Below are positions 52,118 through 60,533 of a DNA stretch of 64,000 nt, piece by piece (the stretch's first letter is position 1; the number at the start of each line of letters is the position of its first letter). The position numbers and the translations under genes are program-made. The notes below the pieces were generated by a model. That model was not told where the DNA came from. It did not search any database and saw nothing but the letters and a program-made list of their open reading frames with translations. Source of the stretch: Roseovarius aestuarii (GTDB lineage Bacteria > Pseudomonadota > Alphaproteobacteria > Rhodobacterales > Rhodobacteraceae); assembly GCF_019966515.1 (NCBI RefSeq), contig NZ_JAIMIB010000019.1:1-64000 (forward strand), given 5' to 3'.

Positions 52118-53863
52118 GTGAAACGTTTCCCCGTCATCATATCTTTCTTCGTCGTGGTCATCTGCGCGACGTGCGGTGTGTTCCTCTATTCAGCGACACA
52201 ATCGTTGAACGAACTTCAGCGCCGGGGACAATCGGACCTTTCCCTGGCCTCGGATCGGCTGGTCAGCAGCCTGTTCGGATATCGCCAGCTTGCCGTTGCG
52301 CTAGCCTCCGATCCGCGCCTGGCGCGGTTGAGCGTCTCTGACCCCGAACTGGCGGAAATCCTGTTGGGTACGTCCGATTTCTCGGGTGCGCTCGACTTCG
52401 TGCTTCTTGACCGTGAAAGACAAGTCATTGCCAGTGCATCGCGTGGGGGAGCGTATGATTGGCGGCTCAGCCCCTTCGTTAGCCGCGCCCTGCACGGTGC
52501 AATGGGTCGAAAGGTTCAGATCAGCGCCGAATCCGGGCGTCGCGCTTTCTACTATGCCGCACCGGTCTTTTCCGATTCTGGCAAGGTAGATCGGGTAGTC
52601 GTGGCGGTGGTCGATCTTGAATCCATCGAGGCCGAATTCCGCGGGTCGCGCCCGGCCGTTTATGTGACCGATGAATACGGGATCATCTATTTCTCAAATC
52701 GATCGGAACTCGTGCTTCGCAACCGCAACCTGAGCGCGGCGATTGGCGCCGCGCAGAGCGAAGACGAAACGATCGCGCCATTCGTCGACTTTACCACGCA
52801 ACGCCTCTGGGGTTTTGAGCTTTGGTCAGTCTCGGCGGGACGCTATTTGCCGCGCCACGCCCTGCACCTGACCCGCGACCTGCCCGTAATCGGAATGACG
52901 GCAGAAGCCCTGATCGATTTGCGGCCTGCCTTGATCAACGCGGAAATTCAGGCCGCTGCCGCCGGGGCGGTGATGTTTCTGCTGGGAACGGTCATCCTGG
53001 TCGTGGCGCGCCAGCGCAGGCGGCTGACGCTCGACAATCTACTTCTGGAACGGCGCGTGGCCCAACGCACACGCGAATTAAGCAACGCCAACCAATCGCT
53101 TCGTGCCGAGGTTACCGAAAGACTGGAGGCGGAGGAGGCCCTGCGACGGGCTCAGGAAGACCTCGTGCAGGCAGAAAAGCTGTCAGCACTGGGCAAGATG
53201 TCCGCCGGGATCAGCCATGAACTGAACCAACCGCTGATGGCAATCCAATCCTTTGCCGACAATGCCGTGACCTTTCTGGAGCGCAACAATACCGAAACCG
53301 CGGCGCGCAACCTTGGCAAGGTCAGCCAGCTTGCACAGCGCATGGGGCGGATTATCCAGAATTTCCGAGCCTTCGCCCGACAGGAGAAGGAGACGGTGCA
53401 TAGGGTGGATCTGATAGGGATCGTGCGGGGGGCAGCCGATCTTGCCGAAATTCACCTGAGGCAGCGCGATGCAACAGTGCGCCTTAACCTGCCGGACGCG
53501 CCGGTTTGGGTGCAGGGCGGAGAGGTCCGATTGCAACAGGTCATATTGAACCTGATCACGAATGCCACGGATGCGATGGCAGAGGCCGATCGGCGCGAAG
53601 TTCGTGTCACGCTGACACCCGGCGCGCCAGTCCTTTTGAGTGTCCGTGACAATGGGCCGGGGATCGAGGAGCCCGACCGGGTGTTCGAGCCATTTTATTC
53701 TACCAAGAAGATCGGCGAGGCCGAAGGTGTGGGACTGGGTTTATCGATCTCTTACGGGCTGGTACAAAGCTTCGGTGGGAATATTCGCGGGCAGAACCAT
53801 CCCGACGGCGGCGCCATCTTTACGGTCGAGCTGCAGCCCTGGAGCGAGGAGGCGGCGGCATGA
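52118..53863 (+). CDS. dctB: C4-dicarboxylate sensor kinase DctB
   Basis: 581 residues from a GTG. Two TM segments (about 5-25 and 285-308) flank a ~260-residue periplasmic PAS-like sensor (DFVLLDRERQVIASASRGGA). The cytoplasmic part has a coiled-coil, the H-box SAGISHELNQPLMAIQSFAD (phospho-His about 368), and the HATPase N, G1 and G2 motifs (NLITNATDAMAEADRREVRV, VRDNGPGIE, GLGLSISYGLVQSFGG). It senses C4-dicarboxylates and phosphorylates DctD, encoded with a 4-nt overlap. Confidence 0.92.
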   Translation: MKRFPVIISFFVVVICATCGVFLYSATQSLNELQRRGQSDLSLASDRLVSSLFGYRQLAVALASDPRLARLSVSDPELAEILLGTSDFSGALDFVLLDRERQVIASASRGGAYDWRLSPFVSRALHGAMGRKVQISAESGRRAFYYAAPVFSDSGKVDRVVVAVVDLESIEAEFRGSRPAVYVTDEYGIIYFSNRSELVLRNRNLSAAIGAAQSEDETIAPFVDFTTQRLWGFELWSVSAGRYLPRHALHLTRDLPVIGMTAEALIDLRPALINAEIQAAAAGAVMFLLGTVILVVARQRRRLTLDNLLLERRVAQRTRELSNANQSLRAEVTERLEAEEALRRAQEDLVQAEKLSALGKMSAGISHELNQPLMAIQSFADNAVTFLERNNTETAARNLGKVSQLAQRMGRIIQNFRAFARQEKETVHRVDLIGIVRGAADLAEIHLRQRDATVRLNLPDAPVWVQGGEVRLQQVILNLITNATDAMAEADRREVRVTLTPGAPVLLSVRDNGPGIEEPDRVFEPFYSTKKIGEAEGVGLGLSISYGLVQSFGGNIRGQNHPDGGAIFTVELQPWSEEAAA

Positions 53864-55071
53864 CAAACACCGTGCTTGTGGTCGAAGATGAGCCGCTGGT
53901 CCGTGAAGCGTTGGGGCAGACACTCGAACTCGCCGGGTACGCATCCATTCTTGCCGGGTCCTTCATCGTCGCCAAGGATCATATCACGACCGGGTTTCCA
54001 GGCATTGTTCTGTCAGATATCCGCATGCCGGGGCGCGATGGCCTTTATCTTCTGGACCATGTGCAGAGTGTTGATGCGGACTTGCCGGTGATCTTGCTGA
54101 CCGGCGAAGGCGACATACCGATGGCGGTGGGCGCTATCAGCAAGGGCGCCTACGATTTTCTGGAGAAACCCTGCGCCAACGAGGTGTTGGTCGATGCCGT
54201 CAGAAAGGCCATGCGCGCGAGGGCCCTGGTGCTGGAGAACCGCGCCCTGAAATCCGAATTGACCCGGGGTGACGCGGCCGCACGGATGATCTTTGGCGCA
54301 TCGGACTTGGTCGAGGCGCTGCGCGATCAGGTGCGGCGCCTGGCACCTATTGACGACGCAGTGCTGATCGAAGGACCGCCCGGATCGGGAATCGCCAAGG
54401 TGGCCGAGGTGATCCACCATTTGTCCCGCCGCCCCGACGGTCTGTATCGACGCATTGCTGGTGCCGGGCTGTCCCCGGCGGCTTTGGCCGAGCATCTGGC
54501 AGCCGCCGCAACGGGTACGTTATTCATCGAGGAGGTAGGAGCGATGCCAGAAGCGGCACAATTCGCACTTCTTGAGCATCTCGACGCGATGCAGGGTGCC
54601 CGCGTTTTGGCAGGCGCAACCGAAACACAGGACGGCCCCGGGATTATGTCAGAACTGAACTACCGGCTTGACGCACTTCGCGTCCGGGTGCCCGCGCTTG
54701 GAGAGCGAACCGAGGACATACCGGTCATTTTTCGCCATTACGTGCGCGAGATCGCAGAACAAGCCCGTGTCGCGGTGCCCGAGGTGACACCTGAAATTAT
54801 CGGTGGGCTGATGGTTCAGGACTGGTCCGGCAACACCCGCGCGCTCAGAAATTCGGCGATGCGTTTTGTGCTGGGCCTTGAGGAGCCGCTGGGCGGGGAA
54901 ACGATCGGCCTTGCGGACAAGATGGCCCAGGTCGAACGGGCACTGATCATCGAGGCATTGGTTCAGCACGCAGGTCACGCCTCGGCCACGGCCCGGGCGC
55001 TCAAGCTGCCGCGCAAGACGTTCTACGACAAGCTTGCAAAGCATGGAATCAAAGCGGAAGACTACCGTTGA
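53860..55071 (+). CDS. dctD: response regulator DctD with degenerate AAA+ domain
   Basis: 403 residues. The receiver (1-120) has EDEP, phospho-acceptor D53 (LSDIRMPGRD), T81 and K104. The AAA+ region (about 145-300) is decayed: Walker A is GPPGSGIAK instead of GxTGTGKE, the GAFTGA sigma-54 loop is absent, and Walker B is GTLFIEE. The Fis-type C-terminal helix-turn-helix is kept (HASATARALKLPRKTFYDKL). It should still bind DNA but probably cannot remodel sigma-54 polymerase. Confidence 0.88.
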   Translation: MTNTVLVVEDEPLVREALGQTLELAGYASILAGSFIVAKDHITTGFPGIVLSDIRMPGRDGLYLLDHVQSVDADLPVILLTGEGDIPMAVGAISKGAYDFLEKPCANEVLVDAVRKAMRARALVLENRALKSELTRGDAAARMIFGASDLVEALRDQVRRLAPIDDAVLIEGPPGSGIAKVAEVIHHLSRRPDGLYRRIAGAGLSPAALAEHLAAAATGTLFIEEVGAMPEAAQFALLEHLDAMQGARVLAGATETQDGPGIMSELNYRLDALRVRVPALGERTEDIPVIFRHYVREIAEQARVAVPEVTPEIIGGLMVQDWSGNTRALRNSAMRFVLGLEEPLGGETIGLADKMAQVERALIIEALVQHAGHASATARALKLPRKTFYDKLAKHGIKAEDYR

Positions 55072-55073
55072 AG

Positions 55074-55127
55074 ACTGTGCGGATATCCGCACAGTTGGCC
55101 GATCCATCCTGTTCCGATATCCGCACA
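55074..55127. promoter_or_regulatory. two palindromic DctD-type sites
   Basis: Site 1 (55074-55095) is a perfect 22-bp palindrome with half ACTGTGCGGAT. Site 2 (55110-55127) matches its core in 16 of 18 positions (TGTTCCGATATCCGCACA). Centres are 34 bp apart. They lie directly after dctD and upstream of the transporter genes, as expected for the sites of the regulator. Confidence 0.8.
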
Positions 55128-55306
55128 CAGTAACGACCCGCAGCCGGAAGCGGCGCTGCGGAACGGATTAAAACTCTGTTTATAAAAAATAAATCTCACT
55201 ACCGCTGCGCCAGGGGAAATGCTTTGTGATACCATACTGATCAATTCTAACATGGGACCACAGCAATTGTTGCGCAATAAGCGTTCCAACCGGAGGAGAT
55301 AACCAG

Positions 55307-56308
55307 ATGAAATTCCTGACCACGGCCGCCACGGCCATTGCTCTGACCGTAACTGCCGGCACCGCAATGGCCGCCTGCGACGACGGTGAGATGGTGATCA
55401 AGTTCAGTCACGTCACCAACACCGACAAACACCCCAAAGGCATCGCCGCCTCGCTACTGCAAGAGCGCGTTAACGAAGAGATGAACGGCGTCGCCTGCAT
55501 GGAGGTGTTCCCGAATTCCACGCTATACAATGACGACAAAGTGCTCGAAGCCATGCTGCAGGGCGACGTTCAGTTGGCCGCGCCAAGCCTGTCGAAATTT
55601 GAAAAATTCACCAAGAAGTTCCGCCTCTTCGACCTGCCTTTCATGTTCAAGGACATCCGAGCGGTTGACGCGTTCCAGGCCTCGGATGCCGGTCAGTCGC
55701 TTATGGACAGCATGCAGCGTCGTGGCCTGCAGGGGCTGGCCTACTGGCATAATGGCATGAAGCAGATGTCGGCAAACGTGCCGCTGATGGAGCCCGGCGA
55801 CGCCGACGGCCTGAAGTTCCGGGTGCAAAGCTCGGACGTTCTGGTGGCGCAGATGGAAGCACTGGGGGCGAGCCCGCAGAAGATGTCGTTCTCGGAAGTT
55901 TACGGCGCGTTGCAGCAAGGCGTTGTGGACGGGCAGGAAAACACCTGGTCAAACATCTACGGTAAGAAGTTCTTCGAAGTGCAGGACGGCATTACCCAGA
56001 CCGACCACGGCATCATCGACTATCTGGTGGTAACCAGCGTTGATTGGCTCGACAGTCTCGAACCGGAAGTACGCGACCAGTTCCTGACCATCCTGGGCGA
56101 GGTGACAGAACAGCGTAACGCCGAATCCACCCAAGTCAATCTTGATGCCAAACAGGCAATCCTCGACGCTGGCAGCGAGGTACGCGAACTTGATGCGGAC
56201 CAACGTGCGAAATGGGTTGAGATAATGAAACCCGTCTGGGATCAGTTCAAGGACGATGTCGGACAGGAAAACATCGACGCGGCACAGGCGATCAACGCCA
56301 GCATGTAA
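55307..56308 (+). CDS. dctP: TRAP substrate-binding protein DctP
   Basis: 333 residues; a signal peptide ends AMAACDDG (mature from about residue 23), and GGAGGAG precedes the ATG. The DctP fold is shown by IKFSHVTNTDKHPKGIAASL and the carboxylate-binding Arg of LKFRVQSSDVLVAQMEALGA. It captures C4-dicarboxylates (or similar acids) in the periplasm and passes them to DctQM. First gene of dctPQM; the DctBD sites lie in front. Confidence 0.95.
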   Translation: MKFLTTAATAIALTVTAGTAMAACDDGEMVIKFSHVTNTDKHPKGIAASLLQERVNEEMNGVACMEVFPNSTLYNDDKVLEAMLQGDVQLAAPSLSKFEKFTKKFRLFDLPFMFKDIRAVDAFQASDAGQSLMDSMQRRGLQGLAYWHNGMKQMSANVPLMEPGDADGLKFRVQSSDVLVAQMEALGASPQKMSFSEVYGALQQGVVDGQENTWSNIYGKKFFEVQDGITQTDHGIIDYLVVTSVDWLDSLEPEVRDQFLTILGEVTEQRNAESTQVNLDAKQAILDAGSEVRELDADQRAKWVEIMKPVWDQFKDDVGQENIDAAQAINASM

Positions 56309-56320
56309 GCCGGACCTGAT

Positions 56321-56374
56321 GGCGCGCCGGTTCAGGCGCGCCGCACCGGACGGGTCACAAAACCGGCCCGTCCG
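56321..56374 (+). promoter_or_regulatory. double hairpin between dctP and dctQ
   Basis: GGCGCGCC-GGTTCA-GGCGCGCC (56321-56342) and CGGACGGG/CCCGTCCG (56347-56354 and 56367-56374) form two stable hairpins without a T run. They probably protect the dctP message 3' end and reduce read-through, giving more binding protein than permease. Confidence 0.65.
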
Positions 56375-56404
56375 CACGACCCGGGAAAAGTGGGGAGAGG
56401 ACAG

Positions 56405-57073
56405 ATGCGGACAACAGGCCGAAACCTGACGGACCGGATCGAGGAGACGACGATTGCCATCCTTCTCGGTCTTATGACGGTGCTCACATTCGCCAATGTG
56501 ATTGCGCGCTATGTTTTCAATTCCAACATTCTCTGGGGCCTGGAACTGACCGTGTTCATGTTCGCCTGGCTGGTCCTTCTGGGCGCCAGCTATGCGGTCA
56601 AGACCCACAGCCATCTCGGTGTTGATGCAATCATCAATCTGGTCTCGCCACCGGTGCGGCGGGTGCTGGCGCTGATCTCGGTGGCCTGCTGCCTGGTCTT
56701 TTCGCTGCTTCTACTTAAGGGCGCCTATGATTACTGGGCAGTCTTCGCCGATCTGCCGCCGACCTCGGGTCGCTGGTTCCCTACGGGACTTGATAGCTCG
56801 GCCCGGTCGCAAAGCTTCTACGAGGTGCAGGACATCCCGATGATCGCCCCGTTCAAGTTTCTGGAAGATCTGATCAATTACGGCGAAGGCTACGAGAAAC
56901 TGCCGCGGGTGATCCCCTATGTCGTGCTGCCGGTATCGATGCTGCTGCTGACCTTTCGCTTTGCGCAGATGGCGGCCGCGATCTGGCGCGGCGAGGTCGA
57001 CCGACTGGTGGCCAGCCATGAGATGGAGGAAGATCTTCAGGACCTTGAGCAGCAACGTGGAGGAGAAAACTGA
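56405..57073 (+). CDS. dctQ: TRAP small permease DctQ
   Basis: 222 residues from the ATG with GGGAGAGG upstream. Four TM segments: about 16-35 (TIAILLGLMTVLTFANVIAR), 48-66, 85-105 and 170-188. A longer insert (110-160) lies between TM3 and TM4. With DctM it forms the Na+-coupled secondary transporter. Confidence 0.92.
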   Translation: MRTTGRNLTDRIEETTIAILLGLMTVLTFANVIARYVFNSNILWGLELTVFMFAWLVLLGASYAVKTHSHLGVDAIINLVSPPVRRVLALISVACCLVFSLLLLKGAYDYWAVFADLPPTSGRWFPTGLDSSARSQSFYEVQDIPMIAPFKFLEDLINYGEGYEKLPRVIPYVVLPVSMLLLTFRFAQMAAAIWRGEVDRLVASHEMEEDLQDLEQQRGGEN

Positions 57074-58449
57074 TGGAAGTTGTCCTTCTCTTCTTCATGG
57101 TGATCGGCCTTCTGCTGATCGGGGTGCCGATCGCAGTGTCGCTTGGCCTCAGCTCCACCATCTTCCTGCTGCTCTTCTCGCAAAGCTCGCTGGCCTCGGT
57201 CGCGGCAACGCTATTCGAGGCTTTTGCTGGGCATTACACGCTTCTGGCCATTCCGTTCTTCATCCTTGCCTCGTCTTTCATGACCACTGGAGGGGTGGCA
57301 CAGCGGATCATCCGCTTTTCCATCGCCTGTGTCGGGCATCTGCCTGGCGGGTTAGCAATCGCGGGCGTCTTTGCCTGCATGATGTTCGCGGCCCTATCGG
57401 GGTCCTCCCCGGCGACGGTGGTTGCCATCGGGACGATCGTGATCGCGGGGATGCGGCAGGTAGGATACACCAAGGATTTCGCAGCCGGGGTGATCTGTAA
57501 CGCCGGTACGCTGGGCATTCTGATCCCGCCGTCGATCGTGATGGTGGTCTATGCCGCCGCAGTTGAGGTCTCGGTTGGCCGGATGTTCCTGGCGGGCGTA
57601 ATCCCGGGCCTCTTGGCTGGGTTCATGCTGATGGTGGCGATCTACGTGATGGCCAAGGTCAAGAACCTGCCCAAGGGCGATTGGCTCGGCTGGGGTGAGA
57701 TCATCGCATCGGGCCGCGACGCAGCCTGGGGGCTCTTTCTTATCGTGATCATCCTGGGCGGTATCTATGGCGGCATCTTCACGCCGACCGAGGCCGCGGC
57801 GGTGGCGGCAGTCTATGCCTTCGTGATCGCCTGCTTCGTCTACAAGGACATGGGTCCGCTTGCCGCCGAGGGCGAGGGCACCAATCACAGCCTGATCCGG
57901 AAGCCTTGGGCGCTTCTGACCGCCTTGGTGCATCGTGACACCGTGCACACGCTTTTTGAGGCTGGCAAGCTGACGGTGACGCTTCTCTTTGTGATCGCCA
58001 ACGCACTTATTCTCAAGCACGTACTGACCGACGAGCAGATTCCGCAACAAATCGCGGGCGCGATGCTTAATGCCGGTTTCGGGCCGGTGATGTTCCTGAT
58101 CGTGGTCAATGTGATCCTGCTGATCGGTGGGCAATTCATGGAACCTTCGGGCCTTCTGGTCATCGTGGCGCCGCTGGTCTTTCCGATCGCCATCGAGCTT
58201 GGTATCGATCCGATCCATCTGGGCATCATTATGGTGGTGAACATGGAGATCGGAATGATCACACCACCGGTCGGCCTCAACCTTTTCGTCACTTCGGGCG
58301 TGGCGGGCATGCCGATGATGTCAGTCGTTCGCGCCGCCCTGCCGTTCCTGGCGGTGCTCTTCGTGTTCCTGATCATGGTGACCTATATACCCTGGTTGTC
58401 GACCTTCCTGCCCAACACCTTCATGGGTCCGGAGATCATCACCAACTGA
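57073..58449 (+). CDS. dctM: TRAP large permease DctM
   Basis: 458 residues; the ATG overlaps the dctQ stop. About 12 TM segments and the DctM signatures GSSPATVVAIGTIVIAGMRQ, GTLGILIPPSIVMVVYAAAV and EIGMITPPVGLNLFVTSGVA. It transports the substrate bound by DctP. Last gene of the operon. Confidence 0.95.
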   Translation: MEVVLLFFMVIGLLLIGVPIAVSLGLSSTIFLLLFSQSSLASVAATLFEAFAGHYTLLAIPFFILASSFMTTGGVAQRIIRFSIACVGHLPGGLAIAGVFACMMFAALSGSSPATVVAIGTIVIAGMRQVGYTKDFAAGVICNAGTLGILIPPSIVMVVYAAAVEVSVGRMFLAGVIPGLLAGFMLMVAIYVMAKVKNLPKGDWLGWGEIIASGRDAAWGLFLIVIILGGIYGGIFTPTEAAAVAAVYAFVIACFVYKDMGPLAAEGEGTNHSLIRKPWALLTALVHRDTVHTLFEAGKLTVTLLFVIANALILKHVLTDEQIPQQIAGAMLNAGFGPVMFLIVVNVILLIGGQFMEPSGLLVIVAPLVFPIAIELGIDPIHLGIIMVVNMEIGMITPPVGLNLFVTSGVAGMPMMSVVRAALPFLAVLFVFLIMVTYIPWLSTFLPNTFMGPEIITN

Positions 58450-58476
58450 TCCGCCTTTCCTAGGGCCAAAAGCAGC

Positions 58477-58500
58477 AGGCGGCGTCGCGAAACGCCGCCT
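58477..58500. terminator. stem-loop after dctM
   Basis: AGGCGGCG pairs with CGCCGCCT around an 8-nt loop. It separates the convergent dctPQM and rtcB transcripts. No clean T run on either strand, so termination efficiency is uncertain. Confidence 0.6.
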
Positions 58501-58503
58501 AAC

Positions 58504-59934
58504 CTATCTTTTCCTCTTTTTACGGTTGGCCCAGAACGGCGGCACATCGCCCGCCATGATGCAGCCGTAAGGGTCGATATAGTCTTCGATCTCGGCCAGA
58601 TCGTAGGATTTGATCTGGCCGACGACACTCTCCGCCTTCTTGTAGCTCGACGGCAGTTCCGATGCATCAACACCACCGGCATGGAACCGGATATCCAGCC
58701 CCTCGGTCTCGGCCTTCAGCATCTGCTCCGGCGTGACCGATCCCATCCGGCGCTTGTGCTCGGAACGGGAATAGTTCCGCCCCGCCCCATGCGGGCTGAA
58801 GCCCAGCCCATGCGCCGGATCCTTGCCGCGCGCCACCAGCACCGGCTCGGACATGTTGAGCGGAATCAGCGTCAGACCGGTGGCATCGGCGGCGTAATCA
58901 CCCCAGGCGGGGGTCGCGCCCTTGCCGTGGTAGTAGAGATCGCCACGCCTGAAGACGAAATTATGCTCGTTCCAGAACCGGTCGCCAACATCACCCACGC
59001 GCGCAGCCTCGACGGTCGCCTGGTGGATCGCATTATGGTTGGCCTTGGTCCATTTACGGATCAGTTGCAGCGCCTCCCAATAATCGCGCCCCTCTTTGGT
59101 ATCCGCCGGAATCCAGGCGTTCTGCTTGGGCGTTTTCGGCGACAGTTCACGCCGGAACCGCTCGGCCACGGCCATGCCGTTTTTATACAGCACCGCGCCG
59201 GGTCCGCGCGATCCGTGATGGGTCACAATTGCGGTGCGCCCCGTGGCGCGCGAGCGGCCCACGAACAGGAAATGATTACCGTCGCCCTGCGTGCCCATGT
59301 GTTCCTGCGCCATACGCATGGATTTCGGGTTGTCCAGAAACGGGTTTTCCCGAAACGCATCCAGCAGCTTCAGAGAGGTGGTGAAGCGTCGGCCCTGAGG
59401 CCGCCCGCCGGGGCCGAAATGGGTCACCGACTGCGCCGCATCCAGCACCGCCTTGGGGTCGGCATTGCCCAGATCGGTGATCATAACCGAACAGCAGATA
59501 TCGGCCGAATGCATCCCAGGATGGATTGCATTCCGCGCCGCCGCCACGCCCCCCACCGGGATGGTGCCGACCGGACCTGCCGGGCAGGCATCGGGCATGA
59601 TCGCGCCCGCCTCGATCGTCGGCGTGCGCATCAGCGCGGTCATGGTTTCGCGCACCTTGGCGACATTATCCTCTTCATCGACATGCGCGATGTCGATGTT
59701 TTCATGAAATGCCACTTCACCGGGTGCGCGCAGATCCAGCGTCACCGGCACGGGCGGGATTTCCCCCTCCAACTCCTGGCGGATACGTACCAGCCCGAAC
59801 CCTTCGGCGCGCATCTCGTTGGCGCGCTTCAGCAGCGCAGGAAACTGCCTGCCGGGGCGATGGCCCCAGTCTTTCAGCGTCTCCCCGGTCACCGGGTCAT
59901 ATGTGTTTTCTTCAACCATCATTCTATCTTTCAT
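58504..59934 (-). CDS. rtcB: RNA ligase RtcB family
   Basis: About 476 residues from the ATG at 59934 (59922 also possible). RtcB motifs are clear: HSADICCSVMITDLG (metal Asp/Cys), GDGNHFLFVG, THHGSRGPGAVLYKNGMAVA, HNFVFRRGDLYYHGKGATPA and the active-site-proximal GLGFSPHGAGRNYSRSEHKR (guanylate-accepting His). RtcB joins 2',3'-cyclic phosphate or 3'-phosphate ends to 5'-OH ends using GTP and Mn2+, repairing cleaved tRNA and rRNA. It lies at the end of the RNA operon, 30 nt after the fourth Y-RNA-like unit. Confidence 0.95.
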   Translation of the reverse strand: MKDRMMVEENTYDPVTGETLKDWGHRPGRQFPALLKRANEMRAEGFGLVRIRQELEGEIPPVPVTLDLRAPGEVAFHENIDIAHVDEEDNVAKVRETMTALMRTPTIEAGAIMPDACPAGPVGTIPVGGVAAARNAIHPGMHSADICCSVMITDLGNADPKAVLDAAQSVTHFGPGGRPQGRRFTTSLKLLDAFRENPFLDNPKSMRMAQEHMGTQGDGNHFLFVGRSRATGRTAIVTHHGSRGPGAVLYKNGMAVAERFRRELSPKTPKQNAWIPADTKEGRDYWEALQLIRKWTKANHNAIHQATVEAARVGDVGDRFWNEHNFVFRRGDLYYHGKGATPAWGDYAADATGLTLIPLNMSEPVLVARGKDPAHGLGFSPHGAGRNYSRSEHKRRMGSVTPEQMLKAETEGLDIRFHAGGVDASELPSSYKKAESVVGQIKSYDLAEIEDYIDPYGCIMAGDVPPFWANRKKRKR

Positions 59935-59963
59935 AGTCACTGATAACGTCCATTTCTTGACAA

Positions 59964-60097
59964 ATCGGGACAAGAGGTTTGCAGGATGAATTTTCCGCCA
60001 CCGGATCGCTCCGGGCTGGGGTTGAACCAGCACGGCATGGCTGCCCATGCCACCCTTGACGGGCGCGTCTGCCTGTAATCCTGCAGGCATTCCCGAT
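59964..60097 (-). ncRNA. Y-RNA-like unit D (134 nt)
   Basis: Outer stem ATCGGGA/TCCCGAT, internal loop ATGCC opposite AACCTCTTG, then inner stem TGCAGGAT/ATCCTGCA, all perfect pairs. Inside are a T arm GCTGG-TTCAACC-CCAGC (60015-60031), a hairpin CCGGA-GCGA-TCCGG (60001-60014) stacked on it like an acceptor stem, and a 7-bp hairpin GGCATGG/CCATGCC. No clear D arm. Same helix design as the other three units. Candidate Ro60-binding RNA. Confidence 0.75.
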
Positions 60098-60106
60098 ATT
60101 TCGCAG

Positions 60107-60184
60107 TCCGGGGGACAAGGATTTCGTGAGAGGCCTTTCGGCAGTCGTTCCATAGCGATGTACTCCCACGGGCATTCCCCCGGA
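60107..60184 (-). ncRNA. Y-RNA-like unit C, minimal (78 nt)
   Basis: Outer stem TCCGGGGGA/TCCCCCGGA, internal loop ATGCC opposite AAATCCTTG, inner stem CGTGGGAG/CTCTCACG with one G-U pair, and only a GCC-GAAA-GGC hairpin inside. It lacks the T arm and other tRNA-like parts, so it looks like the bare Ro60-binding helix. The GAAATGAAAGGAAAA leader precedes it. Confidence 0.75.
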
Positions 60185-60201
60185 CATTTTCCTTTCATTT
60201 C

Positions 60202-60276
60202 TGGCTCGGCTGGTTGGGATCGAACCAACGACATCCTGATTAACAGTCAGGCGCTCCACCGCTGAGCTACAGCCGA
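60202..60276 (-). tRNA. tRNA-Asn (anticodon GTT)
   Basis: 75 nt with encoded CCA. Acceptor TCGGCTG/CAGCCGA perfect, D arm GCTC-AGCGGTG-GAGC with a short 7-nt loop, anticodon stem CCTGA/TCAGG with loop CTGTTAA, T arm GTTGG-TTCGATC-CCAAC, discriminator G. It sits between units B and C in the rsr-rtcB operon. Confidence 0.92.
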
Positions 60277-60287
60277 ATATGTGGTGT

Positions 60288-60438
60288 CCCGGCGACAAGA
60301 GGTGAAGAAACAGATGGGAGGCCCGCCCCGCATCCGAATGGGCGGATGCGTTTGCCATCTGGGCGCCGGCACGGAGGGGAGTTGAACCCGCTCGACCTGT
60401 CCCGTTGGTGCCATGTAGTTCCTTCGGCATTCGCCGGG
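60288..60438 (-). ncRNA. Y-RNA-like unit B (151 nt)
   Basis: Outer stem CCCGGCGA/TCGCCGGG, internal loop ATGCC opposite ACCTCTTG, inner stem GAAGGAAC/GTTTCTTC with a G-U pair at the fifth position. Inside are an imperfect T-arm-like GCGGG-TTCAACT-CCCCT and a long hairpin CAGATGG/CCATCTG around CGCATCCG/CGGATGCG. Lies just upstream of tRNA-Asn. Confidence 0.75.
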
Positions 60439-60455
60439 GGTATCCTTTCGTTTTC

Positions 60456-60530
60456 TGGTGTGCCCGGTGGGGATCGAACCCACGACGTACCGCTTAAAAG
60501 GCGGTCGCTCTGCCACTGAGCTACGGGCGC
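60456..60530 (-). tRNA. tRNA-Lys (anticodon TTT), acceptor C-A mismatch
   Basis: 75 nt with encoded CCA. GCGCCCG pairs with CGGGCAC except C2-A71. D arm GCTC-AGTGGCA-GAGC (7-nt loop), anticodon stem ACCGC/GCGGT with loop CTTTTAA, T arm GTGGG-TTCGATC-CCCAC, discriminator A. It follows unit A after 3 nt, so RNase P processing would also free the Y-RNA 3' end. Confidence 0.85.
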
Positions 60531-60533
60531 GTG

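Noticed and set aside
58681..59943. 420-residue plus-strand frame opposite rtcB
   Set aside because: Antisense of a gene with clear RtcB motifs; composition is Arg/His-rich.
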